The notes beneath the pieces are model-generated. The model did no database searches, had not been told where the DNA came from, and worked only from the letters and a program-made list of their open reading frames with translations. From Desulfobacteraceae bacterium (GTDB lineage Bacteria > Desulfobacterota > DSM-4660 > Desulfatiglandales > HGW-15), in NCBI GenBank assembly GCA_003819975.1, contig RPPU01000012.1, positions 1 through 20,329 on the forward strand: a stretch of DNA of 20,329 nucleotides, written 5' to 3'. Positions 6,058 to 13,306 of the stretch are shown in pieces. The stretch's first letter is position 1; each line of letters begins with the position of its first letter. Both the position numbers and the translations under genes were made by a program.

Positions 6058-6094
6058 AAGTGCCTAAAGTTTAAAATGAGCTAAAGTGCCTAAA
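6058..6094 (+). repeat. AAGTGCCTAAA direct repeat (two copies, 26 bases apart)
   Basis: Two identical 11-base copies with a TTTAAAATGAGCT-type sequence between them. A related, diverged sequence (AGGCAC, TTTAGCT, TTTTAAA in order) is at 802-836 in reverse sense, within the candidate trpS promoter. Confidence 0.6.
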
Positions 6095-6196
6095 ATTTTC
6101 ATCGAATCGGGAACTGATGACCGATGATTGTTTTCAACCCATCAACCGGTAATCTTCTCGCACCTTTTTATCACATACGCGCCGGCAGACGCACGG

Positions 6197-6226
6197 CGTA
6201 GAGATGTTGAAACGCTCATCTCTACG
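6197..6226. repeat. 10-bp inverted repeat CGTAGAGATG
   Basis: Perfect 10-bp arms with a 10-base loop, flanked by further partial copies of the GTCTCTACG motif (6236-6243). It could fold as a hairpin; no T run follows. Confidence 0.6.
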
Positions 6227-6329
6227 GAGCCAGGCGTCTCTACGTTCTCACATTCTTTCGTTTGCCGTTTCACGATTTCAAATTAACCCGTAACCCGCCA
6301 ACCCGTAACCGAACAACCGAATAATCCGG

Positions 6330-6393
6330 CACTTTCTCACGTTCTAACATTCTTACGTTCACACCTTTTTACATTCTCACTTTTTACGTTTGA
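6330..6393 (+). repeat. Eight-unit octamer array, CACGTTCT family
   Basis: Eight consecutive 8-base units in exact register: CACTTTCT, CACGTTCT, AACATTCT, TACGTTCA, CACCTTTT, TACATTCT, CACTTTTT, ACGTTTGA. It ends eight bases before the helicase stop codon. Confidence 0.8.
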
Positions 6394-6400
6394 CGTCTGC

Positions 6401-8323
6401 TTACCTGAAAAACGCCTGAATATCCTCCAGTCGGTGGCTGAGCGGAACCGGCGGAAGACTTTCAAAAAAGAAGCGGCCGTAATGTTTCCGGATCAGGCGG
6501 CGATCCAGGATGGCGATGACGCCCCGGTCGGAAGCGGTGCGGATTAAGCGGCCCATGCCTTGTTTTAAAGCGATAATGGCCGCGGGAACCTGGTATTCCA
6601 GAAACGGGTTGCCTTGTTTGGCCCGAATGGAAGCAATGCGGGCCGCGATCAGGGGTTCGCCCGGCGCGTCAAAGGGCAGTTTGTCGATGATCAGACAACT
6701 CAGAGCCTCGCCGGGCACATCCACGCCCTGCCAGAATGAACCGGTGGCCAACAATACGGAATGGGTGTCTTGTTTAAAGGCTTGCAACAAAACGGCCGGC
6801 GGCGCTTCACCCTGTCTGAAAAGGGTGTAGGGCAAGCGTCCCAGCAGTCCTTCGTGGACCTGGTTCAAGTTTTGATGGCTGGTAAACAGCACCAAAGCCC
6901 GGCCGGCCGTGATTTGCAAAATCTGCAAGATCCTTTGGGTGATTTGCGAGCCGAAATCGGGTTCGTTCGGCAAGGGTAAATCCTGGGGAACATAGAGCAA
7001 AGCCTGTTCATTAAAGTCGAAGTGCGACGTATAGATGCCTTGCAGCAATTCACCGCTCAAGCCCAAACGGGCGCGGATATAATCAAAATGACCGCCGGTG
7101 GATAAAGTGGCCGAGGTCAGGATCACGGTCGGGGTTTTCTTGTAAAGGGCTTGTTGTAATTCGCGCGAGATGTCCAGGGGCGAAGCATGCAGATGAAGCG
7201 ACTTTTTATGCCTTTCATACCAGTTCAACCAGTCCGGACTGCGGTCGGTCAGCGTGTTTTTCAGGCGTCGCGTCAAATCTTCGACTCGCGCAGCCAGAGC
7301 CGGGCCTTGAGCGCGATCCGGCCGGGTCTGTTCCGGGTTATCCTGCAAATAGCGCAAGGCTTTGCGGATCAGATGGGCCGGACCCAGATCCAGCCGGCGG
7401 ATCATCTCCTCATTCAGGGGGCCTTTATCCGGGCCTTCGAGAAAGGATGCGCGGATTTGCTCGGCGCCCAGCCGGATGAAATCCAAATGACCCTGCAAAA
7501 TTTTATGTTGCGGATCCTCCAGGTAGGCCAGACTTTTTTCAGCATCCGCGGCCAGATCGAGCAGTTGCTGGGTGCTCCAGGTTTCCCCCAAGTAGGCGGT
7601 GGCGATCTCTTCGATAAGGTGGGCCTCGTCAAAGATGACCGCTTCAAAACGCGGCAGCACTTCACCGAAACCGCCTTGCTTGACCACCAGATCGGCAAAG
7701 AAGAGGTGATGGTTGACGATGACGATTTTACTTTGGGCCGCTTTTTGACGCAGGCGATTCAGAAAGCATTCTTCATAATGAAAGCAATGGGACCCCAGGC
7801 ATTGTTCGGAGCCGGCTGAAAGCAGCCCCCACAGGGGATCGTCATCGGCCAGCCAGTCCAGCTCGGCCCGGTCGCCGCATTCGGTCTTCTTTAACCAGCG
7901 TTCGATTCGTTTTTTCATGTCGCGCAGGTCGGGCCTTAAAAACGAGACCTGGGAGAATTGCTGGTGATAGCGATGCAGGCAGAAGTAATTTTGGCGGCCT
8001 TTCATGAGCGCGGCATCGAGGGTCTGCCCCATGAGTTTTTCGAGCAAGGGGATGTCTTTAAAATAAATTTGCTCTTGCAGGTTTTTGGTTCCGGTGGAAA
8101 TCACGATTTTTTTTCGGCTGAGAACCGCGGGAAGCAGGTATCCGAGGGTTTTGCCCGTGCCCGTGCCGGCTTCGATCAAGGCGGGTGTCTCCGTTTTTAA
8201 AGATTTCTGGACCAAAAGGGCCAGTTGGGCCTGGGAAGGCCGGTATTCGAAATCAGGCAGAAAGGCGGCCAAGGTCCCATTAGGGCCAAGAGTTTTTCGG
8301 ATTGGATCGGCGGAATGAAACAT
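6401..8323 (-). CDS. dinG: ATP-dependent DNA helicase, DinG/XPD-like with Fe-S cluster
   Basis: A superfamily 2 5'-3' DNA helicase of the DinG/YoaA type (640 aa), used in clearing unusual DNA structures such as R-loops. From the ATG at 8323: Q-motif region FEYRPSQ, Walker A AGTGTGKT (52-59), DEAH (232-235), IVNHHLFFADL, and near the C-terminus QGMGRLIRT (motif VI). Four cysteines at 115, 175, 180 and 186 have the spacing of the Fe-S cluster cysteines in E. coli DinG. An in-frame ATG at 8389 would add 22 residues (MAVKTNRYFP...) unlike family members; neither start has a clear Shine-Dalgarno, so 8323 is preferred on homology. The exonuclease domain of Gram-positive DinG is absent. Functional residues all look intact. 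Confidence 0.93.
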   Translation of the reverse strand: MFHSADPIRKTLGPNGTLAAFLPDFEYRPSQAQLALLVQKSLKTETPALIEAGTGTGKTLGYLLPAVLSRKKIVISTGTKNLQEQIYFKDIPLLEKLMGQTLDAALMKGRQNYFCLHRYHQQFSQVSFLRPDLRDMKKRIERWLKKTECGDRAELDWLADDDPLWGLLSAGSEQCLGSHCFHYEECFLNRLRQKAAQSKIVIVNHHLFFADLVVKQGGFGEVLPRFEAVIFDEAHLIEEIATAYLGETWSTQQLLDLAADAEKSLAYLEDPQHKILQGHLDFIRLGAEQIRASFLEGPDKGPLNEEMIRRLDLGPAHLIRKALRYLQDNPEQTRPDRAQGPALAARVEDLTRRLKNTLTDRSPDWLNWYERHKKSLHLHASPLDISRELQQALYKKTPTVILTSATLSTGGHFDYIRARLGLSGELLQGIYTSHFDFNEQALLYVPQDLPLPNEPDFGSQITQRILQILQITAGRALVLFTSHQNLNQVHEGLLGRLPYTLFRQGEAPPAVLLQAFKQDTHSVLLATGSFWQGVDVPGEALSCLIIDKLPFDAPGEPLIAARIASIRAKQGNPFLEYQVPAAIIALKQGMGRLIRTASDRGVIAILDRRLIRKHYGRFFFESLPPVPLSHRLEDIQAFFR

Positions 8324-8692
8324 AGGCAGACTATAGAAAAAACGAGACAATGACGTCAATGGAAAATACCGGTTCGTTTTTACGGCCATAATTGTCAGGA
8401 CTCTGACATATTTTTGGTAAAAGGCAGCGAATTTGGGCTAGGGAATAAAAATAGACCGGTCATAAAAAAAGGTTTTTTTTAAGAAGATAAATTATTGCAT
8501 TTTTAAAGTAACTATTTAAAATTATTAAATTAATTTATTGAAATCGGTCATGGGGCAATCAAAAAAATGGGTGGATATTATTAAAAAATGATTATAACTG
8601 ATCGTTATTTCAAAGAGTTTGGCATGGGATGTGCTTAAAAAAGCTACAGAATGAGATCAAAAGGTTATAAAACTCACATGAGGGCATAATTT
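8324..8692. other. AT-rich divergent regulatory region
   Basis: No gene. From 8440 to 8640 the sequence is strongly AT-rich with A and T tracts, unlike the flanking genes. It contains a palindromic GACCGGTC (8454-8461) extended to CGGTCAT (8457-8463), a second CGGTCAT (8545-8551) and a sigma-54-type promoter (8620-8635). The two CGGTCAT copies are about 75-165 bases upstream of that promoter, a normal range for an enhancer-binding activator. AATCAA at 8557-8562 is part of an imperfect IHF-like site. Confidence 0.6.
8620..8635 (+). promoter_or_regulatory. Sigma-54 (RpoN) type promoter
   Basis: TGGCATGGGATGTGCT has the invariant GG (8621-8622) and GC (8633-8634) exactly ten bases apart and matches the TGGCAYG-N4-TTGCW consensus except for one base (G instead of T at 8631). 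The expected start of transcription is near 8645, about 48 bases before the HTH gene at 8693. The AT-rich upstream region with repeated CGGTCAT suits activator and IHF binding. Confidence 0.7.
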
Positions 8693-8866
8693 ATGGAAAA
8701 AGAGATCTTAACAATCGAAGAAGCGGCGGACTATTTACAGATCGGGAAACGCTCCCTTTACAAGCTGGTGAAGGAGGGGCGGATTCCGGGAAAAAAAATA
8801 CTGAATAAGTGGCGTTTTGAAAAAGAAAGTTTAAAGTTGTGGATCCGCGAAGGGTTTCAGGAATAG
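8693..8866 (+). CDS. Small excisionase-fold (HTH_17) DNA-binding protein, 57 aa
   Basis: A winged-helix DNA-binding protein of the excisionase/MerR-like HTH_17 group: MEKEILTIEEAADYLQIGKRSLYKLVKEGRIPGKKI, then KWRFEKESLKLWI. The pattern T-I-EEAA-YL, then S-Y-LVKEG-IP, then a wing ending in W-F, covers the entire protein. GAGGG at 8680-8684 is eight bases before the ATG. It stands directly behind the sigma-54 promoter and 65 bases ahead of the kinase-HDOD-GAF gene on the same strand, so it is probably co-transcribed and may regulate the unit. No integrase or phage gene is near, so a transcription-factor role is more likely than excision. Confidence 0.85.
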   Translation: MEKEILTIEEAADYLQIGKRSLYKLVKEGRIPGKKILNKWRFEKESLKLWIREGFQE

Positions 8867-8870
8867 CTCT

Positions 8871-8890
8871 TTTTCAATTCAGATTGAAAA
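8871..8890. other. AU-rich hairpin between HTH and kinase genes
   Basis: TTTTCAAT (8871-8878) and ATTGAAAA (8883-8890) form an 8-bp stem with a TCAG loop, starting four bases after the HTH stop codon. No T run follows, so it is more likely an mRNA structure or operator than a terminator. Confidence 0.5.
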
Positions 8891-8931
8891 TGGGGTTTCT
8901 TCGGCCCTTTTATCCTCCGCATATAAATTAA

Positions 8932-11355
8932 ATGTCCATTCCGATCAATATAGGCCGCTTTAAGATCATAAGGGAATTAGGCCGAGGTTCCCAAGGAGTG
9001 GTCTATCTGGCTCAGGACCCGCGTCTGGAACGGGAAGTGGCCATCAAAACCTTATCGACTCATTTCTCTCCGGACAGCGATCTTCAATCGCGCCTCATGC
9101 AGGAAGCCCGCACGGTCAGCAAGCTGCAGCACCCCAACATTATTCCGGTCTATGAAGCCGGCGAATATCAGGACAAACCTTTCTTGGTTTTTGAATATGT
9201 ATCCGGGATCACCCTGCGCGATTTATTGGAGAAAGAGGGAGCGCTCCAGCCGGCTCGTGCTTTGAAACTCATGCAGCAGATCCTGAACGGAGTCGCCAGC
9301 GCCCATCAGCAAGGGGTGATCCACCGCGACCTGAAACCGGCCAATATCATGGTCGGCAAAGATGACGTTCCCCGCATCATGGATTTCGGAATCGCCCTGA
9401 TGAGCGCCACCGGCCGAAATGGCGAAGTGAAATTGGCGGGAACGCCCCGCTATATGTCGCCCGAGCATTTTTCCGGTAAAACAATCGGTTTGCATTCGGA
9501 TGTATTTTCCTTGGGGTTGATTTTTCATGAAATGCTGACCGGTCAACCCGTGATCAAGGCCGACAATCATTTCAGCGCCATGTACCAGATCACCAATACT
9601 CCGATTGACCCGCCTTCGCAAAAAAATAACCTAATCGAGATCCCTTTGGATCGGTTGATTTTAAAAGCGCTTGAAAAAACGCCTGAAGAGCGTTATGCCG
9701 ATGCTCCGGAGATGCGCACGGCTTTGAGTCAATATTTGGCGGCCAAAGAGGAAGCGAATACGTCTCAAGACCAAAAGACGGACGGCAACAGCACCCTGGA
9801 TTTTCTGCTGAGACGCATGCGTCAAAAAAGCGATTTCCCCGCTTTTTCCCAATATGTCATCGAGATCAACAAACAGGCTTCTTCGGGAGGAATGAATTAC
9901 GTCTCCGCTTCCCAGTTGGCGAATACGATCGTCAAAGATTACGCCCTGACCAATAAATTATTGCGGCTGGTCAATTCGGCTTTTTACGGGCAATTTGCCG
10001 GCAAGGTTTGCACGGTCTCACGGGCGGTCATGATCCTGGGTTTTGAGCAGGTGCGGCTGGCGGCTTCGAGTTTGCTTCTTTTTGAACATTTACAGAATAA
10101 GTCCCAATCCATAGAATTGAAAGAATCGGCCATCGGTTCATTTATGAGCGGATTGATCGCCAAGCAGTTGTCGGAGGAGATCAAATTCAAGGAGTCCGAA
10201 GAGTCTTTCATCTGCGCCATGCTTCACAAGCTCGGCAAGCACCTCGTGATTTTTTATTTGCCGGAGGAGTATCAGCAAATCCAGAACCGGATGCTGCAGA
10301 AAGGGGTTTCCGAAGAACCGGCGGCGCGCCATATTTTGGGCATTTCCTACGCGGAGCTGGGGGCCGGAGCGGCCAAGGTCTGGCGGTTTCCGGACAAAAT
10401 TATGCAAAGCATGCAGCGTTTGCCGGCCGGCAAGGTGGACAAACCCCGGTCGAACGAGGAAATGCTTTTAAATTTGTCGAATTTTTCGAACGAGCTCTGT
10501 CATATCATGGTTCATACCGGACCGGAGGAACGTTCCAGGGTTCTTGCCGCGCTTTTGAACCGGTTTGATAGCAGTTTTCCGATCAACAAACAACAGGTGT
10601 CCAAATTATTGGATGCGGCCATGGAAAAAATGGCGAAATACGCGGATGTGCTCAAGATCAATTTGAAAAAAAGCAATCTGATGATCCAGTTGCAAAGCCA
10701 GGCCAAGGTTCTCAAAGACGAAACCCTCACCGAACTGAGCGAGGAGGATAAATTGGCCTTGACGGAAGAGAAGAAGCCTTCGGCCTACCAGGGTCTGGAA
10801 ATAGAAGAAGAACAGCCGGCGTTCGAAGATTCCAAAGATACCCAGGCGATCCTGATCAACGGGATCCAGGAGATCACCAATACGCTTCTGGAAGATTTTG
10901 AGCTCAACCAGGTGCTGACCATGATCATGGAAACCTTGTACCGGGCTTATGGTTTCAATCGGGTCTTTTTTTGTCTGATGAATCTGAACCGGACCAAAAT
11001 GCACGCGCGTTTCGGTTTCGGAAAAGATATTGAAAGCATCAGCGAGAATTTCAGCTTTCCAACCAGTCCGGCCAATAATATCTTCACCATTGCCTTGGCG
11101 GAGCACAAAGCGCTTAGCGTGGAAAATGTCCGGGATCCCCGTATCGCCAAACTCATTCCGGAATGGTACTTGCGGGCCGTGGGCGCTCCGGCGTTCATCA
11201 TCTATCCCATTGTGGTGGACAAACAAGCGTTGGGGTTGATCTACGCGGACCGCGAGCAAACCGGCAAAGTGATCACCGGAGACCAATTAAAATACATGCG
11301 CACCCTTTGCAATCAGGCCGTGATGGCCTTGAAACAGAGAAAGCAAAAGATCTAA
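8932..11355 (+). CDS. Serine/threonine protein kinase with HDOD and GAF domains
   Basis: An 807-aa cytoplasmic signalling protein. Residues 8-270 are a Hanks-type kinase: glycine loop GRGSQGVV (17-24), Lys39, HRDLKPAN (131-138, catalytic Asp133), DFG (151-153), SPE (176-178) and Asp190; all catalytic residues are present. Residues about 288-490 are an HDOD domain (NKLLRLVNSAFYG, VSRAVMILGFEQVR); the metal-binding HD pair is absent as expected (MLHKLGKHL). A linker with an acidic stretch (600-640) leads to a GAF sensor domain (about 640-800). No membrane helix, so the signal is probably internal. No Shine-Dalgarno is visible before the ATG, but the kinase fold begins within eight residues, fixing the start. 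Likely downstream of the sigma-54 promoter at 8620. Confidence 0.94.
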   Translation: MSIPINIGRFKIIRELGRGSQGVVYLAQDPRLEREVAIKTLSTHFSPDSDLQSRLMQEARTVSKLQHPNIIPVYEAGEYQDKPFLVFEYVSGITLRDLLEKEGALQPARALKLMQQILNGVASAHQQGVIHRDLKPANIMVGKDDVPRIMDFGIALMSATGRNGEVKLAGTPRYMSPEHFSGKTIGLHSDVFSLGLIFHEMLTGQPVIKADNHFSAMYQITNTPIDPPSQKNNLIEIPLDRLILKALEKTPEERYADAPEMRTALSQYLAAKEEANTSQDQKTDGNSTLDFLLRRMRQKSDFPAFSQYVIEINKQASSGGMNYVSASQLANTIVKDYALTNKLLRLVNSAFYGQFAGKVCTVSRAVMILGFEQVRLAASSLLLFEHLQNKSQSIELKESAIGSFMSGLIAKQLSEEIKFKESEESFICAMLHKLGKHLVIFYLPEEYQQIQNRMLQKGVSEEPAARHILGISYAELGAGAAKVWRFPDKIMQSMQRLPAGKVDKPRSNEEMLLNLSNFSNELCHIMVHTGPEERSRVLAALLNRFDSSFPINKQQVSKLLDAAMEKMAKYADVLKINLKKSNLMIQLQSQAKVLKDETLTELSEEDKLALTEEKKPSAYQGLEIEEEQPAFEDSKDTQAILINGIQEITNTLLEDFELNQVLTMIMETLYRAYGFNRVFFCLMNLNRTKMHARFGFGKDIESISENFSFPTSPANNIFTIALAEHKALSVENVRDPRIAKLIPEWYLRAVGAPAFIIYPIVVDKQALGLIYADREQTGKVITGDQLKYMRTLCNQAVMALKQRKQKI

Positions 11356-11360
11356 GCAGC

Positions 11361-11395
11361 CGGTTCGAGGTTCAACCGTTCAGGGTTCACGGTTA
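11361..11395 (+). repeat. Degenerate heptad array, GGTTCGA family, copy 1
   Basis: CGGTTCG, AGGTTCA, then ACCGTTCA (one extra base), GGGTTCA, CGGTTAT. It begins six bases after the kinase stop codon. CGGTT and AACCG units can also pair as small stems. The same family is at 17875-17902. Confidence 0.7.
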
Positions 11396-11488
11396 TAAAA
11401 AAATGAAGTTTTTCGGTTCGATGCGTTTAGCAACTCATATTTTTCAATAGAAGAATTTGGGTCGAATGGTCTAAAGTCCCTAACCGAT

Positions 11489-11510
11489 GCAAGGGCTTGT
11501 TGCCCCTTGC
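11489..11510. other. GCAAGGG hairpin 3' of the small cysteine protein gene
   Basis: GCAAGGG (11489-11495) and CCCTTGC (11504-11510) form a 7-bp stem with an eight-base loop, three bases beyond the stop codon of the minus-strand gene at 11514. There is no T run in either direction, so it may be an mRNA 3' end structure or another dispersed hairpin. Confidence 0.5.
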
Positions 11511-11513
11511 GGA

Positions 11514-11726
11514 TCAGGATGGCGCCCTTCTTTTTTTCGGCAAGAAAAACTGGCAAGCCATATCGGAAGCGGAATGAACCGCGGCGGCGGGCGGAGATTT
11601 GCTTTTAAAGGCCAGGGCCCGGCAGCCATAGGGGAAATGTTCATCCCAGGTGATATAATAATGCCGGCATTGAGCGCAGGCGTTCCGATGTGCCTGATTC
11701 GGGCGTTTTTTGGTCGGTGCGTCCAT
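11514..11726 (-). CDS. Small conserved four-cysteine protein, 70 aa
   Basis: A 70-aa protein with Cys17-x2-Cys20 followed by RHYYITWDEHFPYGCRALAF (21-40, Cys35), FKSK and Cys58. The pattern CxxC-xHYY-T-[WH]-P-GC-A-FKS resembles a family of short bacterial proteins that I have seen only as uncharacterised (some carry dubious DNA-glycosylase names); no function is assigned. Four cysteines could bind zinc or a cluster; this is inference. The Shine-Dalgarno is weak (GGGA). The gene lies alone on the minus strand between the kinase and pyruvate kinase genes. The N- and C-termini are basic. Confidence 0.72.
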   Translation of the reverse strand: MDAPTKKRPNQAHRNACAQCRHYYITWDEHFPYGCRALAFKSKSPPAAAVHSASDMACQFFLPKKRRAPS

Positions 11727-11899
11727 CCGTTCCCGCGGTTTGCGTCAAAGTGACCGAAATGGTATTGATTTCAAAAGCAGTTATTTACAGACTATATTTT
11801 TATAACCTCTTTGTTCCATTATACCAAACCCAAAAGAATTATTAAATGATTTTAGGAGATCCTTTACACCGGTACCGGAAGGGTGATATAGGTTTTAAA

Positions 11900-13306
11900 A
11901 TGACTGTAAAAACCAAAATCGTCTGTACCATTGGTCCGGCCAGCCGCGCGCCCGAATGCATCCAATCTTTGATCGCAAACGGGATGAGCGTGGCCCGGTT
12001 GAATTTTTCGCACGGCACGCATGCCGAGCATCAAGCCGTGATCCAATCCATACGGACTGCTTCTGAGGCCCTGGACCGGCCGGTCGCCATTCTGCAGGAT
12101 TTGTCCGGGCCCAAAATCCGCATCGGTTCCCTGCCCGAGGGCGGCATCCAACTGGAAACCGGCCGAACGTTTATCCTGAGCGCGGAGCCTGTAAACGGCA
12201 ACGCTCAAAAGGTCTCCGTCACCTATCCCGATTTGTACCGGGATGTGCAAGCCGGCGATCCCTTAATGCTGGCTGACGGCGAAATGGAATTGGTGGTTAA
12301 AAAAGTGGCGGGGTTTGACATTATCTGCGAAGTCATTACCGGCGGGATTCTGACCGGGCATAAGGGGATCAATCTGCCGACTCGGACCCTAGGCATGCCG
12401 GCCTTGACCGAAAAGGACCGCCTCGATTTGGCTTTCGGCCTGAAACATGAAGTGGATTTTGTGGCGCTTTCTTTTGTACGCACAGCAGAAGAAATTCATC
12501 AGACCCGGGCGATCATCCGGCAACATGGTCGGGAAACCCCGATCATTGCCAAGATCGAAAAGCATGAGGCGCTGAAGAATATCGATGAGATTGTGGAGGC
12601 GGCGGACGGGCTCATGGTGGCCAGAGGCGATTTAGGGGTGGAAATCCCCCTGGAACAGGTGCCGCATATTCAGAAAATGCTGATTCAAAAAGCCAACCGC
12701 TGCGCCAAACCGGTCATTACCGCAACCCAGATGCTGCGTTCCATGGTGAGTGCTCCCCGGCCCACGCGGGCCGAGGCCACGGATGTGGCCAACGCGGTTC
12801 TGGACGGCACGGACGCGGTCATGCTTTCCGAAGAGACGGCCGTCGGCCGATACCCCATTGAAGCAGTGGCCTTTATGGCGCGTATTGCCGGGAACGCGGA
12901 ACAGGATTTTCCCCACCAGGCTTTTTTAAAGGCAGTCCCGGCCCAGGAGACCGCGGATGCCGTGGCGCATGCGGCTTGTGTGCTGGCCGATCATTTAAAT
13001 GCGGCGGCTATTGTGGTTCATACTCATTCGGGCCGCACCGCCCGGGCGGTTGCCCGTTTTCGGCCCAAACAACCGGTTATCGCGCTTTCGCCATTGAAAA
13101 AGACGATACAGGTTCTACCCCTGTTTTGGGGGTGTGTCCCGTTGTTCATCACGGATACGCCGGACTTTAACGAGCTGAGTGAATCGACCGAATACGCTTT
13201 ACTGCAAAGCGGATTGGTCCGAAAAGGAGATCTTATTGTCTTGACCGCCGGACTGCCGCTCGGCGTCCCGGGTACGACCAATATGATTAAAGTAAAGACC
13301 TTATGA
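11900..13306 (+). CDS. pyk: Pyruvate kinase
   Basis: Glycolytic enzyme making pyruvate and ATP from phosphoenolpyruvate and ADP. From the ATG at 11900 the 468 residues include CTIGPAS (9-15), RLNFSHG with Arg33, the beta-barrel B domain (about 70-170), catalytic Lys218 in AKIEKHE with Glu220, MVARGDLGVEIP (239-250, Asp244) and KPVITATQML (270-279), and the C-terminal regulatory domain ends with the usual GVPGTTN. Length is normal. An in-frame ATG at 11846 would add 18 residues (MILGDPLHRY...) not seen in the family and without a Shine-Dalgarno, so 11900 is preferred, although its own site (AGG at 11892) is weak. It overlaps the DUF401 gene by four bases, implying translational coupling. Confidence 0.96.
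   Translation: MTVKTKIVCTIGPASRAPECIQSLIANGMSVARLNFSHGTHAEHQAVIQSIRTASEALDRPVAILQDLSGPKIRIGSLPEGGIQLETGRTFILSAEPVNGNAQKVSVTYPDLYRDVQAGDPLMLADGEMELVVKKVAGFDIICEVITGGILTGHKGINLPTRTLGMPALTEKDRLDLAFGLKHEVDFVALSFVRTAEEIHQTRAIIRQHGRETPIIAKIEKHEALKNIDEIVEAADGLMVARGDLGVEIPLEQVPHIQKMLIQKANRCAKPVITATQMLRSMVSAPRPTRAEATDVANAVLDGTDAVMLSEETAVGRYPIEAVAFMARIAGNAEQDFPHQAFLKAVPAQETADAVAHAACVLADHLNAAAIVVHTHSGRTARAVARFRPKQPVIALSPLKKTIQVLPLFWGCVPLFITDTPDFNELSESTEYALLQSGLVRKGDLIVLTAGLPLGVPGTTNMIKVKTL

Larger units (their letters stand above)
6031..6400. other. Spacer made largely of several short-repeat families
   Basis: No gene. In order it contains a direct repeat AAGTGCCTAAA (6058-6068 and 6084-6094), an inverted repeat CGTAGAGATG/CATCTCTACG (6197-6206 and 6217-6226), two octamer units (6241-6256), a TAACCCG-type array (about 6284-6328) and an eight-unit octamer array (6330-6393). 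The transcript of the helicase gene would end here, but no GC stem with a T run is visible. Confidence 0.7.

Noticed and set aside
6031..6400. CRISPR array
   Set aside because: The repeats are 7-11 bases, degenerate and without unique spacers of constant length.
7187..7819. 210-codon plus-strand ORF
   Set aside because: Antisense to the DinG-like helicase, whose motifs are intact.
8693..8866. Phage or integrative-element excisionase
   Set aside because: The fold fits, but no integrase, attachment-site repeats or phage genes are nearby and it sits behind a sigma-54 promoter with a signalling gene.
10606..11286. 226-codon minus-strand ORF
   Set aside because: Antisense to the linker and GAF part of the kinase gene.
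11487..11753. 88-codon plus-strand ORF
   Set aside because: Antisense to the four-cysteine protein, which has the more protein-like composition and conserved pattern.
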